A stretch of DNA of 59,287 nt from Aliivibrio sifiae (lineage in GTDB: Bacteria; Pseudomonadota; Gammaproteobacteria; Enterobacterales; Vibrionaceae), in NCBI RefSeq assembly GCF_002954705.1, contig NZ_MSCO01000001.1:32757-92043 (forward strand), written 5' to 3'. The notes beneath the pieces were generated by a model. It did not search any database. It saw nothing but the letters and a program-made list of their open reading frames with translations, and had not been told where the DNA came from. A program made the position numbers and the translations under genes. This document shows positions 58,526 to 59,287 of the stretch, in pieces; the stretch's first letter is position 1; each line of letters opens with the position of its first letter.

Positions 58526-59092
58526 ATGGCGTCAGTAAGTACCAATGAATTCAAAGGCGGTTTGAAATTTATGTTAGATAATGAGCCATGCTCAATTATC
58601 GATAACGAATATGTGAAACCTGGTAAAGGCCAAGCATTCAACCGTGTAAAACTTCGTAAACTGCTTTCTGGTAAGACACTAGAAAAAACATTTAAATCAG
58701 GTGAAAGCTTTGAGCTTGCTGATGTAGTAGATGTAGAGCTTGACTACCTATACAGCGATGGCGAATTCTACCATTTCATGAACAGCGTAAGCTTTGAGCA
58801 AATCGCTGCTGATGTTAAATCAGTGGGTGACGCTGCTAAATGGTTAGTTGAAAACGACACTTGTACACTGACTCTTTGGAATGATAATCCAATTACAGTG
58901 ACACCGCCAAACTTTGTTGAGATCGAAGTAACCGAAACAGATCCAGGTCTGAAAGGTGATACTCAAGGTACTGGTGGTAAACCAGCTACATTAGCAACAG
59001 GCGCTGTTGTTCGTGTTCCACTGTTCATCGCTATCGGTGAAGTAGTAAAAGTAGATACTCGCACGGGTGAATACGTAGGTCGTGTTAAATAA
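58526..59092 (+). CDS. efp: Elongation factor P
   Basis: EF-P rescues ribosomes stalled at polyproline stretches. The 188-residue protein has three beta-barrel domains and the modified lysine Lys34 in KPGKGQAF, expected to be beta-lysylated. AGAGGA precedes the ATG. It faces away from epmB, the gene for the enzyme that makes the modifying group. Confidence 0.98.
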   Translation: MASVSTNEFKGGLKFMLDNEPCSIIDNEYVKPGKGQAFNRVKLRKLLSGKTLEKTFKSGESFELADVVDVELDYLYSDGEFYHFMNSVSFEQIAADVKSVGDAAKWLVENDTCTLTLWNDNPITVTPPNFVEIEVTETDPGLKGDTQGTGGKPATLATGAVVRVPLFIAIGEVVKVDTRTGEYVGRVK

Positions 59093-59122
59093 TATCAATT
59101 ATTATTGATATTTACACGTCAG

Positions 59123-59151
59123 AGAAAAGGTCGCTTCGGTGGCCTTTTTTA
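59123..59151 (+). terminator. Terminator of efp
   Basis: AAAGGTCGC pairs with GTGGCCTTT (G-U allowed) around a TTCG loop at 59126-59147, followed by T residues. Confidence 0.82.
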
Positions 59152-59255
59152 TTGCTTATTATTTTATTAGTTATTCTACAATTAACAATTTCAACGCAGT
59201 TATCGAGCATTTTAACCAGTTAGAGTGATCAGTTATTTACTACGGTTGGCATTAT

Positions 59256-59287
59256 ATGGCAGAAACAAAAAAGGTTGGCATCAGCCT
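59256..59287 (+). CDS. 5' end of an unidentified gene at the window edge
   Basis: An ATG at 59256 opens a frame reading MAETKKVGIS up to the window end. It starts 163 bp after efp and beyond its terminator. The lysine-rich start followed by VGIS would suit a membrane transporter N-terminus, but ten residues are too few for any assignment, and no strong ribosome-binding site is seen. Confidence 0.35.
   Translation, partial: MAETKKVGIS

Noticed and set aside
1-59287. CRISPR arrays, tRNA or rRNA genes, prophage structural genes
   Set aside because: No regularly spaced repeats, no tRNA-like cloverleaf ends and no phage structural proteins were found by reading the sequence.

Overview
The window is 59 kb of a low-GC gammaproteobacterial chromosome. 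It most resembles the Vibrionaceae, and I infer Aliivibrio (A. fischeri or a close relative). The grounds are the CrbS/CrbR acetate-switch genes with acs and actP, the gene orders aroQ-accB-accC-prmA-dusB-fis, yibN-secB-gpsA-cysE-trmL and cpxA-cpxR//cpxP-fieF-pfkA, and strong AT bias. The genus is an inference from memory of these families; no database was searched.

Layout. 1-4.3 kb: purH and purD (minus), zntR, and a small unrecognised coiled-coil gene. 4.36-9.61 kb: a decayed integrative element in the 3' end of fis. It is bounded by a perfect 17-bp direct repeat of the last fis codons and has 12-bp-spaced GGGTACATA repeats just inside both ends. It holds the first codons of an integrase-like gene cut off by an IS6-family element (which itself contains a 188-bp MITE-like insertion), a HigBA-type toxin-antitoxin pair, a beta/gamma-crystallin-like secreted protein, a degraded second IS6 copy, and an unrecognised secreted protein. 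9.6-14.4 kb: fis, dusB, prmA, accC, accB, aroQ (minus). 14.8-28 kb: an acetate-use region with acs, a DEDDh exonuclease, a cNMP/CBS/DUF294 protein, an MFS transporter, the sensor kinase CrbS, actP and yjcH, a MarC-family protein, and the response regulator CrbR. 28.2-31 kb: a DeoR-type regulator, glmS and a diguanylate cyclase. 32.2-35.3 kb: an arsenate-resistance operon (arsR, GAPDH, a dual-specificity-type phosphatase, arsJ). 35.4-40.5 kb: mannitol genes mtlR, mtlD, mtlA and then nagB. 40.6-48.4 kb: dsbD, a universal stress protein, dcuA, aspA, fxsA, envC. 48.5-52.2 kb: yibN, secB, gpsA, cysE, trmL. 52.3-59.1 kb: cpxA, cpxR, cpxP, fieF, pfkA, epmB, efp, and the first codons of an unidentified gene at the right edge.

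How the genes work together. CrbS and CrbR are known in Vibrio cholerae to switch on acs; here sensor, regulator, acetate permease and acetyl-CoA synthetase lie within 13 kb. The ars operon fits the pathway in which GAPDH makes 1-arseno-3-phosphoglycerate and ArsJ exports it; the embedded phosphatase has no assigned role there. EpmB and EF-P are enzyme and substrate. CpxP is divergent from cpxRA across a perfect CpxR box. AspA makes fumarate and DcuA exchanges C4-dicarboxylates.

The parts most worth a second look are the fis-associated element and its two secreted cargo proteins, the phosphatase in the arsJ operon, and several leader or intergenic structures.
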